NCBI GenBank assembly: GCA_021163245.1
Contig: JAGGXB010000097.1
Coordinates: 1-42,265, forward strand
Reading direction: 5' to 3'
DNA length: 42,265 nucleotides
DNA from: Thermoproteales archaeon
GTDB lineage: Archaea; Thermoproteota; Thermoprotei; Thermofilales; Thermofilaceae
Positions 1 to 7,327 of the stretch are shown here, one piece after another. How positions within the stretch are numbered: the first letter of the stretch is position 1; each line of letters starts with the position of its first letter. A program made the position numbers and the translations under genes. Under the pieces are notes generated by a model that worked only from the letters and a program-made list of their open reading frames with translations, ran no database searches and had not been told where the DNA came from.

Positions 1-215
1 ATTCCTACGAATATGCCTAGGCCTAAAATCGATGTGATCATTGATGAGAATCCTACAATTGCGGTTGTTATGCCTAGTACTGTTGAGCCTCCTATGGCTG
101 ATATTATCATCCAGTAGAAGAATCCTAGGATGTTGTTTGTTAGGCTTGATAGGTATAGCCATAGTCCGCCTCTCACTATTTTTCCTAGGCTCACATACAG
201 TACCTCGATGTACAT
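1..215 (-). CDS. Oligosaccharide/polysaccharide flippase-type membrane protein, N-terminal 71 residues only
   Basis: Partial gene running off the left edge. The visible residues include LGKIVRGGLWLYLSSL followed by two hydrophobic helices (about residues 15-40 and 46-71) separated by IGGSTVLGI. This is the usual N-terminal pattern of archaeal Wzx/MATE-like lipid-linked oligosaccharide flippases, which move glycan precursors across the membrane. A stop codon lies directly before the ATG at 215, so no longer start exists. GTG at 194 is an alternative start because GAGGT lies seven bases before it, whereas the ATG has no ribosome binding site. A TATA-like TTTATAT lies near 260. The sugar nucleotidyltransferase two genes upstream on the same strand fits a surface-glycan synthesis role. 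The family call rests on a short N-terminus only. Confidence 0.7.
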   Translation of the reverse strand, partial: MYIEVLYVSLGKIVRGGLWLYLSSLTNNILGFFYWMIISAIGGSTVLGITTAIVGFSSMITSILGLGIFVG

Positions 216-299
216 CTATGATGGTATTTTTATTCTTTTACACAAATAGAAAATCTTGGATATAAAATTTGGCTTATTTTTAGGAGAGATATTTTATGG

Positions 300-491
300 T
301 TATACGCTTTTGTTCATTATTTCTCTTATTTCCTCGAGTATTTTTCTGATTTCGCTTATTTCATCTCTTATTTCTTTAAGTATTTCGTTTGTTTCTCTCA
401 CCCTATATCTATAAGTGTCTGAGCCATATCCAAAAATATCTTTTAGGTCTCTTCTCAAGTTTTTTAATTCTTCGGCTATTTCATCTGACAT
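300..491 (-). CDS. Small charged coiled-coil protein of unknown function (63 aa)
   Basis: The predicted protein is rich in Glu, Lys, Arg and Ile. From about residue 33 to the end the hydrophobic residues fall in heptads (ILKEIRDEISEIRKILEEI), so a helical coiled coil is likely. It has no membrane segment and no catalytic motif. The ATG at 491 is supported by a TATA-like TTTATATCA centred 25 bases upstream, the classical leaderless arrangement in archaea. It lies between the flippase and the nucleotidyltransferase on the same strand. I do not recognise the family. The clean promoter spacing is the main argument that it is a real gene. Confidence 0.6.
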   Translation of the reverse strand: MSDEIAEELKNLRRDLKDIFGYGSDTYRYRVRETNEILKEIRDEISEIRKILEEIREIMNKSV

Positions 492-511
492 GTATTAAAT
501 ATATCTTGTTT

Positions 512-520
512 TGATATAAA
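512..520 (-). promoter_or_regulatory. TATA box of the 63-aa coiled-coil gene
   Basis: Reads TTTATATCA on the minus strand, centred about 25 bases before the ATG at 491, with no ribosome binding site between. This predicts a leaderless mRNA. Confidence 0.5.
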
Positions 521-553
521 ACTGTTAGACTAAAATTTTAGATATATATGATT

Positions 554-1243
554 TTATTCTTCTAAATGGTTATGTTGTCTTAAGTGTTTCTCTGTTTCTT
601 CAACGTCTTTGTATACGTCTATACTTTTCCAGAATATGTTGTCGTAGGTTGTTGCTTTTATTTTTCCTTTTTCTGCAAGTCTAGGTAGAGCGGTTCGTTC
701 AAGGTCTCCTTTTTCAGGGAAGTATTCGAGTGCTTCCGGCTTAATATAGTATATGCCTGCGTTTATCCAGTATGGTAGCTGCGGTTTTTCAAGGAACTCT
801 ACAACTTTGCTGTCGTCTATCTTGACTATGCCATAGGGGGACGGCATTTTTACTAGAGCTATGTTTACGCTGTAGCCTTGTATATCGTATAGTCGTGTTG
901 GGTCTAGGTTTGTTATTATGTCTCCGTTTAACAGTAGGAATCCTTCCTCGTTTCTTAGGAAGGGTTCGGCATTTTTTACTGCTCCCCCAGTACCTAAAGG
1001 TTCTTCTTCTACAAGGTATGCTATCCTAGCTCCTAGTCTCTTACCGTTTCCCAAAGTGTTCATAATTTTCTCTTTTAGATATCCTGTACATATTAAGAAC
1101 TCGTTTATTCCATGTTTTTTAAGCCATAGGATTTGCCATTCGATTATCGGCCTGTTTAAAATAGGTATTAACGGCTTCGGGCGGTCGTCTGTCAGAGGTC
1201 TTAGTCTTTTTCCTTGGCCGCCAGCTAAAATTACTGCTTTCAT
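554..1243 (-). CDS. Sugar-1-phosphate nucleotidyltransferase (mannose-1-P guanylyltransferase-like)
   Basis: This enzyme joins a nucleoside triphosphate and a sugar 1-phosphate to give an NDP-sugar in the cytoplasm. Visible motifs are the nucleotide-binding LAGGQGKRLRPLT (residues 6-18) with RPKPL (21-25), GTGGA (84-88), the metal-binding NGD (106-108), EKP (152-154), NAG (161-163) and SID (207-209). At 229 residues it is the short single-domain form, without the left-handed beta-helix acyltransferase-like C-terminus of longer family members. The substrate (mannose, glucose or another hexose) cannot be read from the motifs. TTTATAATC is centred 25 bases upstream of the ATG, so the mRNA is probably leaderless. 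The nearby flippase suggests it supplies activated sugar for glycan assembly or protein glycosylation. Confidence 0.92.
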   Translation of the reverse strand: MKAVILAGGQGKRLRPLTDDRPKPLIPILNRPIIEWQILWLKKHGINEFLICTGYLKEKIMNTLGNGKRLGARIAYLVEEEPLGTGGAVKNAEPFLRNEEGFLLLNGDIITNLDPTRLYDIQGYSVNIALVKMPSPYGIVKIDDSKVVEFLEKPQLPYWINAGIYYIKPEALEYFPEKGDLERTALPRLAEKGKIKATTYDNIFWKSIDVYKDVEETEKHLRQHNHLEE

Positions 1244-1263
1244 AGTGTTTCATTATTGAATAT

Positions 1264-1272
1264 GATTATAAA
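1264..1272 (-). promoter_or_regulatory. TATA box of the nucleotidyltransferase gene
   Basis: TTTATAATC on the minus strand, centred 25 bases before the ATG at 1243. No ribosome binding site is visible, so a leaderless transcript is expected. The rest of the gene-free stretch 1273-1510 is AT-rich and shows nothing else I can support. Confidence 0.5.
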
Positions 1273-1510
1273 GTTAAATATCTTTGTCTTTTGTTATAAT
1301 GGAAACAATATCTGTGTAAATTAAAGTGACTAAGAATGTATAGCTAGGTTAATATGACTTTTCCGATTATTCCTACTTAATCTCTATGTGTTAAGTTCTA
1401 TGATATACATTTTCATTTTGATTCCTGGTTTTTTCCTATTTTCTTTGTTTGGTCTGGTGTTAGTAGATTCTGATTAGTTTTTAGCAAATTTTTCTTCTTT
1501 ATGGTTAAAC

Positions 1511-1519
1511 TTTAATATA
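1511..1519 (+). promoter_or_regulatory. TATA box of the BNR-propeller gene
   Basis: TTTAATATA centred 27 bases before the ATG at 1542. This is consistent with leaderless transcription of the 717-residue gene. Confidence 0.45.
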
Positions 1520-1541
1520 GGGTTTTTGAAATTTATATTTT

Positions 1542-3695
1542 ATGGGTAATAGATTATCACTTTTTGAGAAAGTTAAAATTTTAGAAAAGAGTATCGTTGA
1601 GAGACATCTAATTGATGGATTATATACTTCTATCATATTGGTCGATCAAAGGGGTAATCCTCTGGAGGCTGGGAGACAGGGAGGTATTCTTCATGCTGTC
1701 TCCTGGACAGGTATATATTTGATGGCTCTAGCTTTAAAATATGCTGTTTTAAGGGATGAGGATGTAAGGGTTCATGCATGGGATGTTTTAAGGGCTTATC
1801 GTAGGCTTCAGGAGCTTACCAGTGTACCCGGTCTTCTGGCTAGGGGTTATGTTAAGGGTCATGGTCCTTCTATGGAGGAGAAGCTTGGTATAGGTGTGGA
1901 GAAGGTTTGGAGACAGGGTAGCGGAGAACTGTCTAAGTATAGATGGTTTGATCATCCTAGTCATCATAACTATGATCACGCTGTTAGGGGGTATGGATAC
2001 TATTATTTCTTTGCTGCTGATGAGGAGCAGAAGAAGTTTATTCGGGAAGACGTTGAGAAGATTGGTAGGCATGTATATTCGGACTTGAGTCTGGAGGCTA
2101 GAGATAAGGATGGTAAGGTTATTCTTAATCTTTGGGGTGCTTCTCCAAGGGATAGGCCTTCTATGAGGATGTTGATGGCTACCTCTTCTCTGAAGATTAT
2201 TAGCTATATTACTGGCGATAAATTGTTTGAGGATAATTATAGGAGGCTGTGTGAGCAGTTAAAGTATTTTGAGTATGCTGATAAGGATGATATAGGTCTT
2301 GATCTTTATCCACGTGTTGGTCATGATGATGCTGAACATGTGTTGGGAGATCTTTTCCTAATGTTGAGGCTTGAGGAGGATGATGTTTTAAGAAAATTCT
2401 ATAAGAGAGCAGTAGAGAAGATATTCGATAATTTTAGGCATGATAAATATACTCCTTTCAACTTTATCTATGCCTATGTTACTGAGGATGTAAGTGTCGT
2501 TGAGGATGGGATAAATACTCTCCATAGATATCCTATGAATAAGGTTTTTGAGCCTGTGATGAACAGTATCCGTGAGGACTATGATCCCAGTGTTCCTTTA
2601 CCGATAGATGAGAGGCCCTTGGATAATGAATATACTTGGAAGGGGAATCCATATAAGCCTGATGGCTGGCTTGCAAGAAATGTTACGAGACTATATGTGT
2701 CTAGTGAGGATCCATATGTTATGTTTGCTGTCGATGAGACAGGTAAACTATATAGGAGCTACAGTATGGGTGCTGACTGGGATTATCTCTCTGATAGGCT
2801 TGGTTTAGAGGTTAACGATGTTTTGGTTACTCCTCATACTTTGAGGATTGTTTTAGCTGCTACAAACGACGGAGTGTATAGGAGTGATGATGGAGGTGAT
2901 AGTTGGAGGCCTTTCTCACTTAAGGGTTATAGGGTGTATAGATTTATTCCTGATGAGAAGAATATTTATGCTATTACCTCAGAGGGTATTTATTTGAATA
3001 AGAATTTTGGGTCGTTGAGATGGGTTGGTCTTAGATGGGTTAAGGTTATAGATAATTTACCTGGTCTTGATCCATGGGCGACTTGTTTCGATAAGAATAG
3101 CGGGATATTCTATACGGTGATTGGTGGAGATGTTTACTCGTTGTTTGAGGGTGACTGGATATATATGGGGAAGATAACTGAGCTTACCGAAGTAGTTGTT
3201 TCCAGGCTTAAGATTTATAAGGGTTCTCTGTATGGTGTTGTGGCTATTGAGCCTGGAGATCTTAATTGGAGTGTTCTAGGTGTGAGCAGTGATTATGGGC
3301 GTTCCTGGAAGATTATTGGTTTGTCAAAGATTTTGCCGGGTCAGTTTACTTTTGGTTCTGGGCTAGAGGGTGTTAAGGTGTATGACTTCGATATATGTGA
3401 TAAGGGTATTTATGTTGCCTCAGATAAAGGAGTTATCTATTCCGATGATTTCGGTGAGTCTTGGAGAATTATTAAACAGGGTCTACATATTCCGCTCAGT
3501 AAATCTGTGTTTGCTACTGTTTCAGGTGTCTTTGTCTCTGGGCCTTCTGGATTGTATAAACTTTCGCAGGATAGCTGGGAGCGTTTACTTGTTTTAAATG
3601 GTCCTGGTGTATATAGGTTTGAGACTGGTAGTGTGGACTTTGTGTATGCTTATTGGCTTGGGAGATATCTTGGATACATCGATAAAAGCGACTAG
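1542..3695 (+). CDS. Two-domain protein: helical (alpha/alpha-toroid-like) domain plus BNR/sialidase-type beta-propeller
   Basis: The first ~375 residues are mostly helical with aromatic, His- and Asp-rich segments (GGILHAVSWTGIYLMAL at 47-63; WFDHPSHHNYDHAVRGYGYY at 135-154; GASPRDRPSMRM at 199-210). This resembles the alpha/alpha-barrel fold of many glycan-active enzymes, although I cannot assign a known family. From about residue 380 there is a beta-propeller with Asp-box (BNR) repeats, the clearest being SDDGGDSW at 448-455. Later copies read SSDYGRSW and YSDDFGESW, and an early degenerate one reads YSMGADW. No signal peptide is present, so the protein is probably cytoplasmic. The methyltransferase-like gene follows 63 bases downstream on the same strand. 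A carbohydrate-processing role is inferred from the folds and the setting; the reaction is unknown. Confidence 0.65.
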   Translation: MGNRLSLFEKVKILEKSIVERHLIDGLYTSIILVDQRGNPLEAGRQGGILHAVSWTGIYLMALALKYAVLRDEDVRVHAWDVLRAYRRLQELTSVPGLLARGYVKGHGPSMEEKLGIGVEKVWRQGSGELSKYRWFDHPSHHNYDHAVRGYGYYYFFAADEEQKKFIREDVEKIGRHVYSDLSLEARDKDGKVILNLWGASPRDRPSMRMLMATSSLKIISYITGDKLFEDNYRRLCEQLKYFEYADKDDIGLDLYPRVGHDDAEHVLGDLFLMLRLEEDDVLRKFYKRAVEKIFDNFRHDKYTPFNFIYAYVTEDVSVVEDGINTLHRYPMNKVFEPVMNSIREDYDPSVPLPIDERPLDNEYTWKGNPYKPDGWLARNVTRLYVSSEDPYVMFAVDETGKLYRSYSMGADWDYLSDRLGLEVNDVLVTPHTLRIVLAATNDGVYRSDDGGDSWRPFSLKGYRVYRFIPDEKNIYAITSEGIYLNKNFGSLRWVGLRWVKVIDNLPGLDPWATCFDKNSGIFYTVIGGDVYSLFEGDWIYMGKITELTEVVVSRLKIYKGSLYGVVAIEPGDLNWSVLGVSSDYGRSWKIIGLSKILPGQFTFGSGLEGVKVYDFDICDKGIYVASDKGVIYSDDFGESWRIIKQGLHIPLSKSVFATVSGVFVSGPSGLYKLSQDSWERLLVLNGPGVYRFETGSVDFVYAYWLGRYLGYIDKSD

Positions 3696-3758
3696 TTTTT
3701 TTGTTGAGGATTAAAGATTATAGTTTGTTTATATGTTAATATATTGATAGGTGTTTTT

Positions 3759-4826
3759 ATGCTTTCACGGGAGAGAATTATATATACGTTAGAGCACAAG
3801 GAGGATAAGCTTGATAGGGTTCCGATCCATGACAGTGTTTGGGGTGCTACGATTGATAGGTGGCGGGCTGAAGGTCTTCCTTCTGGTGTTTCGCCTGCAG
3901 ACTATTTTGGCTATGAGATAGCTACTTTTGGGGCTGATACTTCTCCTATGTTTCCGATAGAGGTTTTGTATGAGGATGATAAATATATCGTTGAGAGGAA
4001 TAGTTTTGGAGGTGTTAGGAAGAATTTAAGGGATTATTCTTCTACGCCTGAGGTTATTGAGTGGCCTTGTAAGACTAGGGAGGATTGGGAGAAGATAAAG
4101 ATTAGGCTTCAGCCTCATGAGAGGAGAGTTGACTGGGTTTCTGCTCTTAGGATATATTATAGGGAGAGGAGCCGTGGACGTTTCATTATGTATGGTGCTG
4201 CTGTAGGTTTTGACAAGATTCAAAACTATGTGAAGACTGATCGTTTGCTTAGCGCTATAATGAGGGATCCTGAATGGGTTATTGACATGTATTGGACTGA
4301 CGCTAAGCTTGTTATGGAGATGTGTGAAATTATGATGAGGGGAGGATTTAAGTTTGATGGTGCTTTTCTTTTCTGTGACTTGGGTTGGAGGAATGGACCA
4401 TTCTTTTCGCCTAAGACCTTTGAGGAGCAGCTTCATCCTGTTTTCAAGGAGCTTTGTAAGTTTTTTAAATCTAGGGGGATGTATGTTTTTCTACATAGCT
4501 GTGGGAATGTTAAGAGTTTGATTCCATATTTTATAGAGGAGGGTTTTGATGTTTTACAGCCTTTGGAGGTTAAGGCTGGTATGGATCTTGTCGAGTTGAA
4601 AGAGAAGTATGGTGATAAGATTTCCTTTATGGGAGGTATCGATGTTAGGTTGATGGCTTTGGGTGATTATCGTCTTTTAGAGGAAGAGATAAAGAGAAAG
4701 ATAACTGTGGCGAAGGTTGGTGGTGGCTATATTTATCATTCTGATCATTCTGTTCCTAAAAATGTCAGCTTTGCAAACTATAAGAAGGTTATAGAGCTTG
4801 TCTTAAAATATGGTAGTTATAAATAA
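3759..4826 (+). CDS. Uroporphyrinogen decarboxylase (UroD)-family protein, methyltransferase-like branch
   Basis: A TIM-barrel protein of 355 residues in the UroD / MtaA-MtbA superfamily. It carries HSCGN at 246-250, the H-x-C pattern that corrinoid-dependent methyltransferases of this superfamily use to bind zinc. It also has GGID (292-295) and DHSVP (329-333) near the C-terminus. Family members either decarboxylate uroporphyrinogen III or move methyl groups from a corrinoid protein. The H-x-C motif and the absence of any haem genes nearby favour the second role. The ATG at 3759 is preferred because AGGTG ends five bases before it; an in-frame TTG at 3744 would add five residues. No corrinoid protein gene is in the window, so its partner and substrate are unknown. 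Confidence 0.8.
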   Translation: MLSRERIIYTLEHKEDKLDRVPIHDSVWGATIDRWRAEGLPSGVSPADYFGYEIATFGADTSPMFPIEVLYEDDKYIVERNSFGGVRKNLRDYSSTPEVIEWPCKTREDWEKIKIRLQPHERRVDWVSALRIYYRERSRGRFIMYGAAVGFDKIQNYVKTDRLLSAIMRDPEWVIDMYWTDAKLVMEMCEIMMRGGFKFDGAFLFCDLGWRNGPFFSPKTFEEQLHPVFKELCKFFKSRGMYVFLHSCGNVKSLIPYFIEEGFDVLQPLEVKAGMDLVELKEKYGDKISFMGGIDVRLMALGDYRLLEEEIKRKITVAKVGGGYIYHSDHSVPKNVSFANYKKVIELVLKYGSYK

Positions 4827-4830
4827 TTTC

Positions 4831-4838
4831 CTTTTTTA
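4831..4838 (+). terminator. Oligo-T terminator after the UroD-family gene
   Basis: Six T residues begin six bases after the stop codon. Archaeal RNA polymerase commonly stops at such tracts. It immediately precedes the first dyad repeat. Confidence 0.4.
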
Positions 4839-4888
4839 TGTGCAATCTAATTGCATATTATTTAAATATATATGTGTAATCTAATTAC
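4837..4888 (+). repeat. Two tandem near-palindromes, 34 bp apart (TATGTGYAATCTAATTRC)
   Basis: Copy 1 (4837-4855) contains TGCAAT-CTA-ATTGCA. Copy 2 (4871-4888) contains GTAAT-CTA-ATTAC. Both are preceded by TATGTG. The arm bases differ between copies in a matched way (C/G in copy 1, T/A in copy 2), so each copy keeps its dyad symmetry. The spacing of 34 bp is about three helical turns, so two protein dimers could bind the same face. What follows up to 5239 is a decayed ATPase fragment and no intact gene. The role is unknown; an operator or a boundary element of lost DNA are both possible. Confidence 0.5.
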
Positions 4889-4981
4889 CTATCCTAAAGG
4901 AGAGTTATAATCCTTGATAGATTTGAGAAACAGATCTATTCTTATATAGTGTTTTTCACAATACTGTAATGTTGGTGTTGA

Positions 4982-5131
4982 TTTGCCTCAGTAGTTAAGG
5001 CTATTATACTATCTCCACTTGTCAAGAAGATAATATGTTTTTATTGGCGTAACTCTACTGAGATAGATACCTCGGTAAACATATATGGTAAGCTTATGGT
5101 TTTTGAGGTTAAATGGACTTATAAACCTTAG
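4982..5131 (+). pseudogene. Remnant of the C-terminus of an archaeal AAA ATPase (DUF234/DUF4143-type tail)
   Basis: In one plus-strand frame the DNA encodes about 49 residues ending with FYWRNSTEID, then FEVKWTYKP and a stop. The pattern W-R-x-x-x-E-I-D followed about 18 residues later by E-V-K-W is the restriction-endonuclease-like core at the C-terminus of the large archaeal ATPase families with DUF234 or DUF4143 tails. Upstream in the same frame (about 4922-4978) further plausible coding is broken by two stops, and no start codon or ATPase domain (Walker motifs) remains. It is therefore a truncated relic. Such ATPases are multicopy and turn over quickly in archaea, so this marks an old insertion or deletion between the UroD-family gene and the phosphoesterase gene. 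Confidence 0.65.
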
Positions 5132-5194
5132 AGTGGTAGGAAGCGGATAAGAACAAATATTAGATATAGAAAAATACCTGTTTTTTAGTCTCAT

Positions 5195-5210
5195 TAAAAT
5201 AAATAAAAAG
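5195..5210 (-). terminator. T-rich terminator after the metallophosphoesterase gene
   Basis: On the minus strand this reads CTTTTTATTTATTTTA, starting 30 bases past the stop codon at 5240. It is a plausible archaeal oligo-T termination signal for the two-gene minus-strand unit. Confidence 0.35.
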
Positions 5211-5239
5211 GTTTGTTTTTTGTTAATGTTCTATGTTTA

Positions 5240-6424
5240 TTAATGAAGGTTTACTTTTATCTTGCTTATTTCTTCTGGGATATGATAAGATCTAATCTCT
5301 GACCCATCTAATAATGGACATATATCTATTGGTTTTACTTCGTCTACATCTATTTTTCCTTTAATGTATATTTCTATATCTTTTTCAAGGAATAATTGAT
5401 TACCGTCTAAACTATATTTGATGCATGTTTCTGTCTCTGATGGCACGAGAGCTATTAAATTTACATTATGTATGTTTAGCCTTATAGGTATCTTTTCTTT
5501 TATATTTTCGTTTTCCCAGTTTACTGTTTCTCCTGTCTTGATTACAACTGTGTTTTCATTTTTCTCAACTTCTATATCTCCTTTAACATTAATGATTTTT
5601 AGCTTTTTATCGGGATAGAGTATAAGGATGCTTATAATGCATCCTTCGTAGTTTGGTCCAGCTGTTCCATTAATATAAGTCTCTACATCATTCACTAGCC
5701 TTTTTTCAAGTGAATGTGAATGTGCAGCTATGTTAAGGGTTGTTTCTTTAAAGTCTTTTAGGACGCTGTGAGAGCAACTGTACCATTCGTTTAATGGATG
5801 ATGTGAGAAAATAATCTTCGTATTTTCTGTCGATGAGAAAATTCTTTTTAGATAAAAAATGTCTGACAAACCCACGTGAGCAAACACAGTTCCCTCCAAT
5901 ACTCTATCTTCATTATATGTATCGAAGCCTATGAGGTCAAATTTTCTAAGTTTCAAATGCCATAGCCTTGTAAACCAATTATAATAGTAGTGTCTTGAAG
6001 GCTCTACGTCATGATTTCCCTTGACCCAGAATACATTAGGAAGCTTTTGCTTCATGTTGTTCCATGCTTTTTCAAACCATTCTTCCTTTATCGTTATGTT
6101 ATTATATGTTCCACATCCATTTACTATGTCTCCGAGAATGATGCTTAGGGAAGGATTTATCTTTCTAAAAGTTTCAAATATTCTGGTTAATTTCTCTGAG
6201 GTTTCATCAGCTATATGGAGGTCTCCTATCCATCCTATCGTTAATGGGTAAATATCTATAAATCTTCCATAAACTGGTTCTTTAGGAACTATGTATTTTT
6301 CATGTTTTTCATGTTTTCCAATGATTTCCCAATTTGTATGATCGATGTATATCTTATTTTTAGAAAAAGTGGAAAAAAATGCTTGATAAGGTCTATGTTC
6401 GTTAGAGGGTGTTTTTATCAACAT
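5240..6424 (-). CDS. Calcineurin-type metallophosphoesterase with C-terminal beta-rich domain
   Basis: The dinuclear-metal phosphoesterase motifs are all present: GDLH (67-70), GDIVNG (98-103), GNHD (136-139), SHHP (207-210) and HSH (235-237). Enzymes of this family hydrolyse phosphomonoesters or phosphodiesters; the substrate cannot be told. Residues about 250-394 form a separate beta-rich domain with no catalytic motif, possibly for substrate binding. There is no signal peptide. The ATG at 6424 is chosen because it follows the TAA of the upstream TIM-barrel gene by two bases, so translation is probably coupled. A GTG at 6433 would overlap that gene and add three residues. The two form one operon. 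Confidence 0.88.
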   Translation of the reverse strand: MLIKTPSNEHRPYQAFFSTFSKNKIYIDHTNWEIIGKHEKHEKYIVPKEPVYGRFIDIYPLTIGWIGDLHIADETSEKLTRIFETFRKINPSLSIILGDIVNGCGTYNNITIKEEWFEKAWNNMKQKLPNVFWVKGNHDVEPSRHYYYNWFTRLWHLKLRKFDLIGFDTYNEDRVLEGTVFAHVGLSDIFYLKRIFSSTENTKIIFSHHPLNEWYSCSHSVLKDFKETTLNIAAHSHSLEKRLVNDVETYINGTAGPNYEGCIISILILYPDKKLKIINVKGDIEVEKNENTVVIKTGETVNWENENIKEKIPIRLNIHNVNLIALVPSETETCIKYSLDGNQLFLEKDIEIYIKGKIDVDEVKPIDICPLLDGSEIRSYHIPEEISKIKVNLH

Positions 6425-6426
6425 TA

Positions 6427-7266
6427 TTACCACGCAAGTTTTATTAGATCGGATATCATGTCTGATATGTATCGTGTAGCTGTCTCCTTAACTATGTCTG
6501 AGACAGGTATCTCAGCTGTAAGAAAACTATTATATCCTATCTCCTTTAAAGCGTTCATGACTTTCGGCCAGTCTACGCTTCCGTACGGTGGGAAAACGCT
6601 GTATACCATACTTGGACTCTCTCCCTTAAAGTCCTTTATATGTATCCTCTTAATCTTTTTTCCGAGATACGTAATCCAGTGTTCAGGGTAACCGAAAGGC
6701 ATAATGTTAGCTGTATCAAAATATACACCTACTATCTCCTCACCTACTTCCTCATTAGCTTTGTCCACAAATCTCTCCATTTCCAAAGGTGTGAAGATGA
6801 GCTTATTCCATACCTCTTCTATACAAATAGTAACTCCACGATCTACAGCATATTTTCCTGCCTCCACTACTGATTCAAGTGATTTTTCCCATGCTTTATC
6901 ATATCTAGTCTCCTTAGTAACATTACCGGGAACAAGAAGTATAGCGTCTGTCTCAAGCCAATAAGCAACGTCGACAGTCTTCTTAACATATTCTACCCCT
7001 TTTCTTCTAACAGATTCATCTAGGCTTGAGATAGGATACAACCAATTTGCTCCGTTGCTTACGCTAGCTGTTTCAAGATTATGATCCTTTAAAAGTGTGT
7101 ATATCTTCCTTACATCTTCTCTAGAAGAATCAAACCTTATCTCTGCATCAACATTTGTCTTAAATTCTACTCCTTCGAAACCAGCCTTGTAAGCTAATTC
7201 AATTATTTCTTTAACTGGCGTTATTTTGGAAAAACATAACTGAGAAATAGCCTTTTTAGGTACCAT
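6427..7266 (-). CDS. Xylose-isomerase-like TIM-barrel sugar isomerase/epimerase
   Basis: A 279-residue AP-endonuclease-2/xylose-isomerase-like barrel. The expected metal ligands are visible: E150 (CIEEVW), D184 (YFDTAN), H209 (RIHIKD) and E252 (TAEIPV). Family members interconvert ketoses or epimerise keto-sugars and sugar phosphates, or isomerise inositol derivatives; the exact substrate is open. The ATG at 7266 has GGTGG a few bases upstream as a ribosome binding site. It is the first gene of a unit with the metallophosphoesterase. Together with the oxidoreductases and glycosidases in the window it fits intracellular processing of unusual sugars. Confidence 0.88.
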   Translation of the reverse strand: MVPKKAISQLCFSKITPVKEIIELAYKAGFEGVEFKTNVDAEIRFDSSREDVRKIYTLLKDHNLETASVSNGANWLYPISSLDESVRRKGVEYVKKTVDVAYWLETDAILLVPGNVTKETRYDKAWEKSLESVVEAGKYAVDRGVTICIEEVWNKLIFTPLEMERFVDKANEEVGEEIVGVYFDTANIMPFGYPEHWITYLGKKIKRIHIKDFKGESPSMVYSVFPPYGSVDWPKVMNALKEIGYNSFLTAEIPVSDIVKETATRYISDMISDLIKLAW

Positions 7267-7327
7267 TTTTCCACCATTTTAACTATTTTAGCTTCTCTCT
7301 AAATAATATAACTTAATCATTGATATC

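Noticed and set aside
41-265. Plus-strand open frame with hydrophobic residues
   Set aside because: It is the antisense of the flippase N-terminus, whose minus-strand reading has a clear family pattern.
3744-3758. TTG start five codons upstream of the UroD-family ATG
   Set aside because: AGGTG is placed exactly for the ATG at 3759, and it would lie inside the coding sequence if TTG were used.
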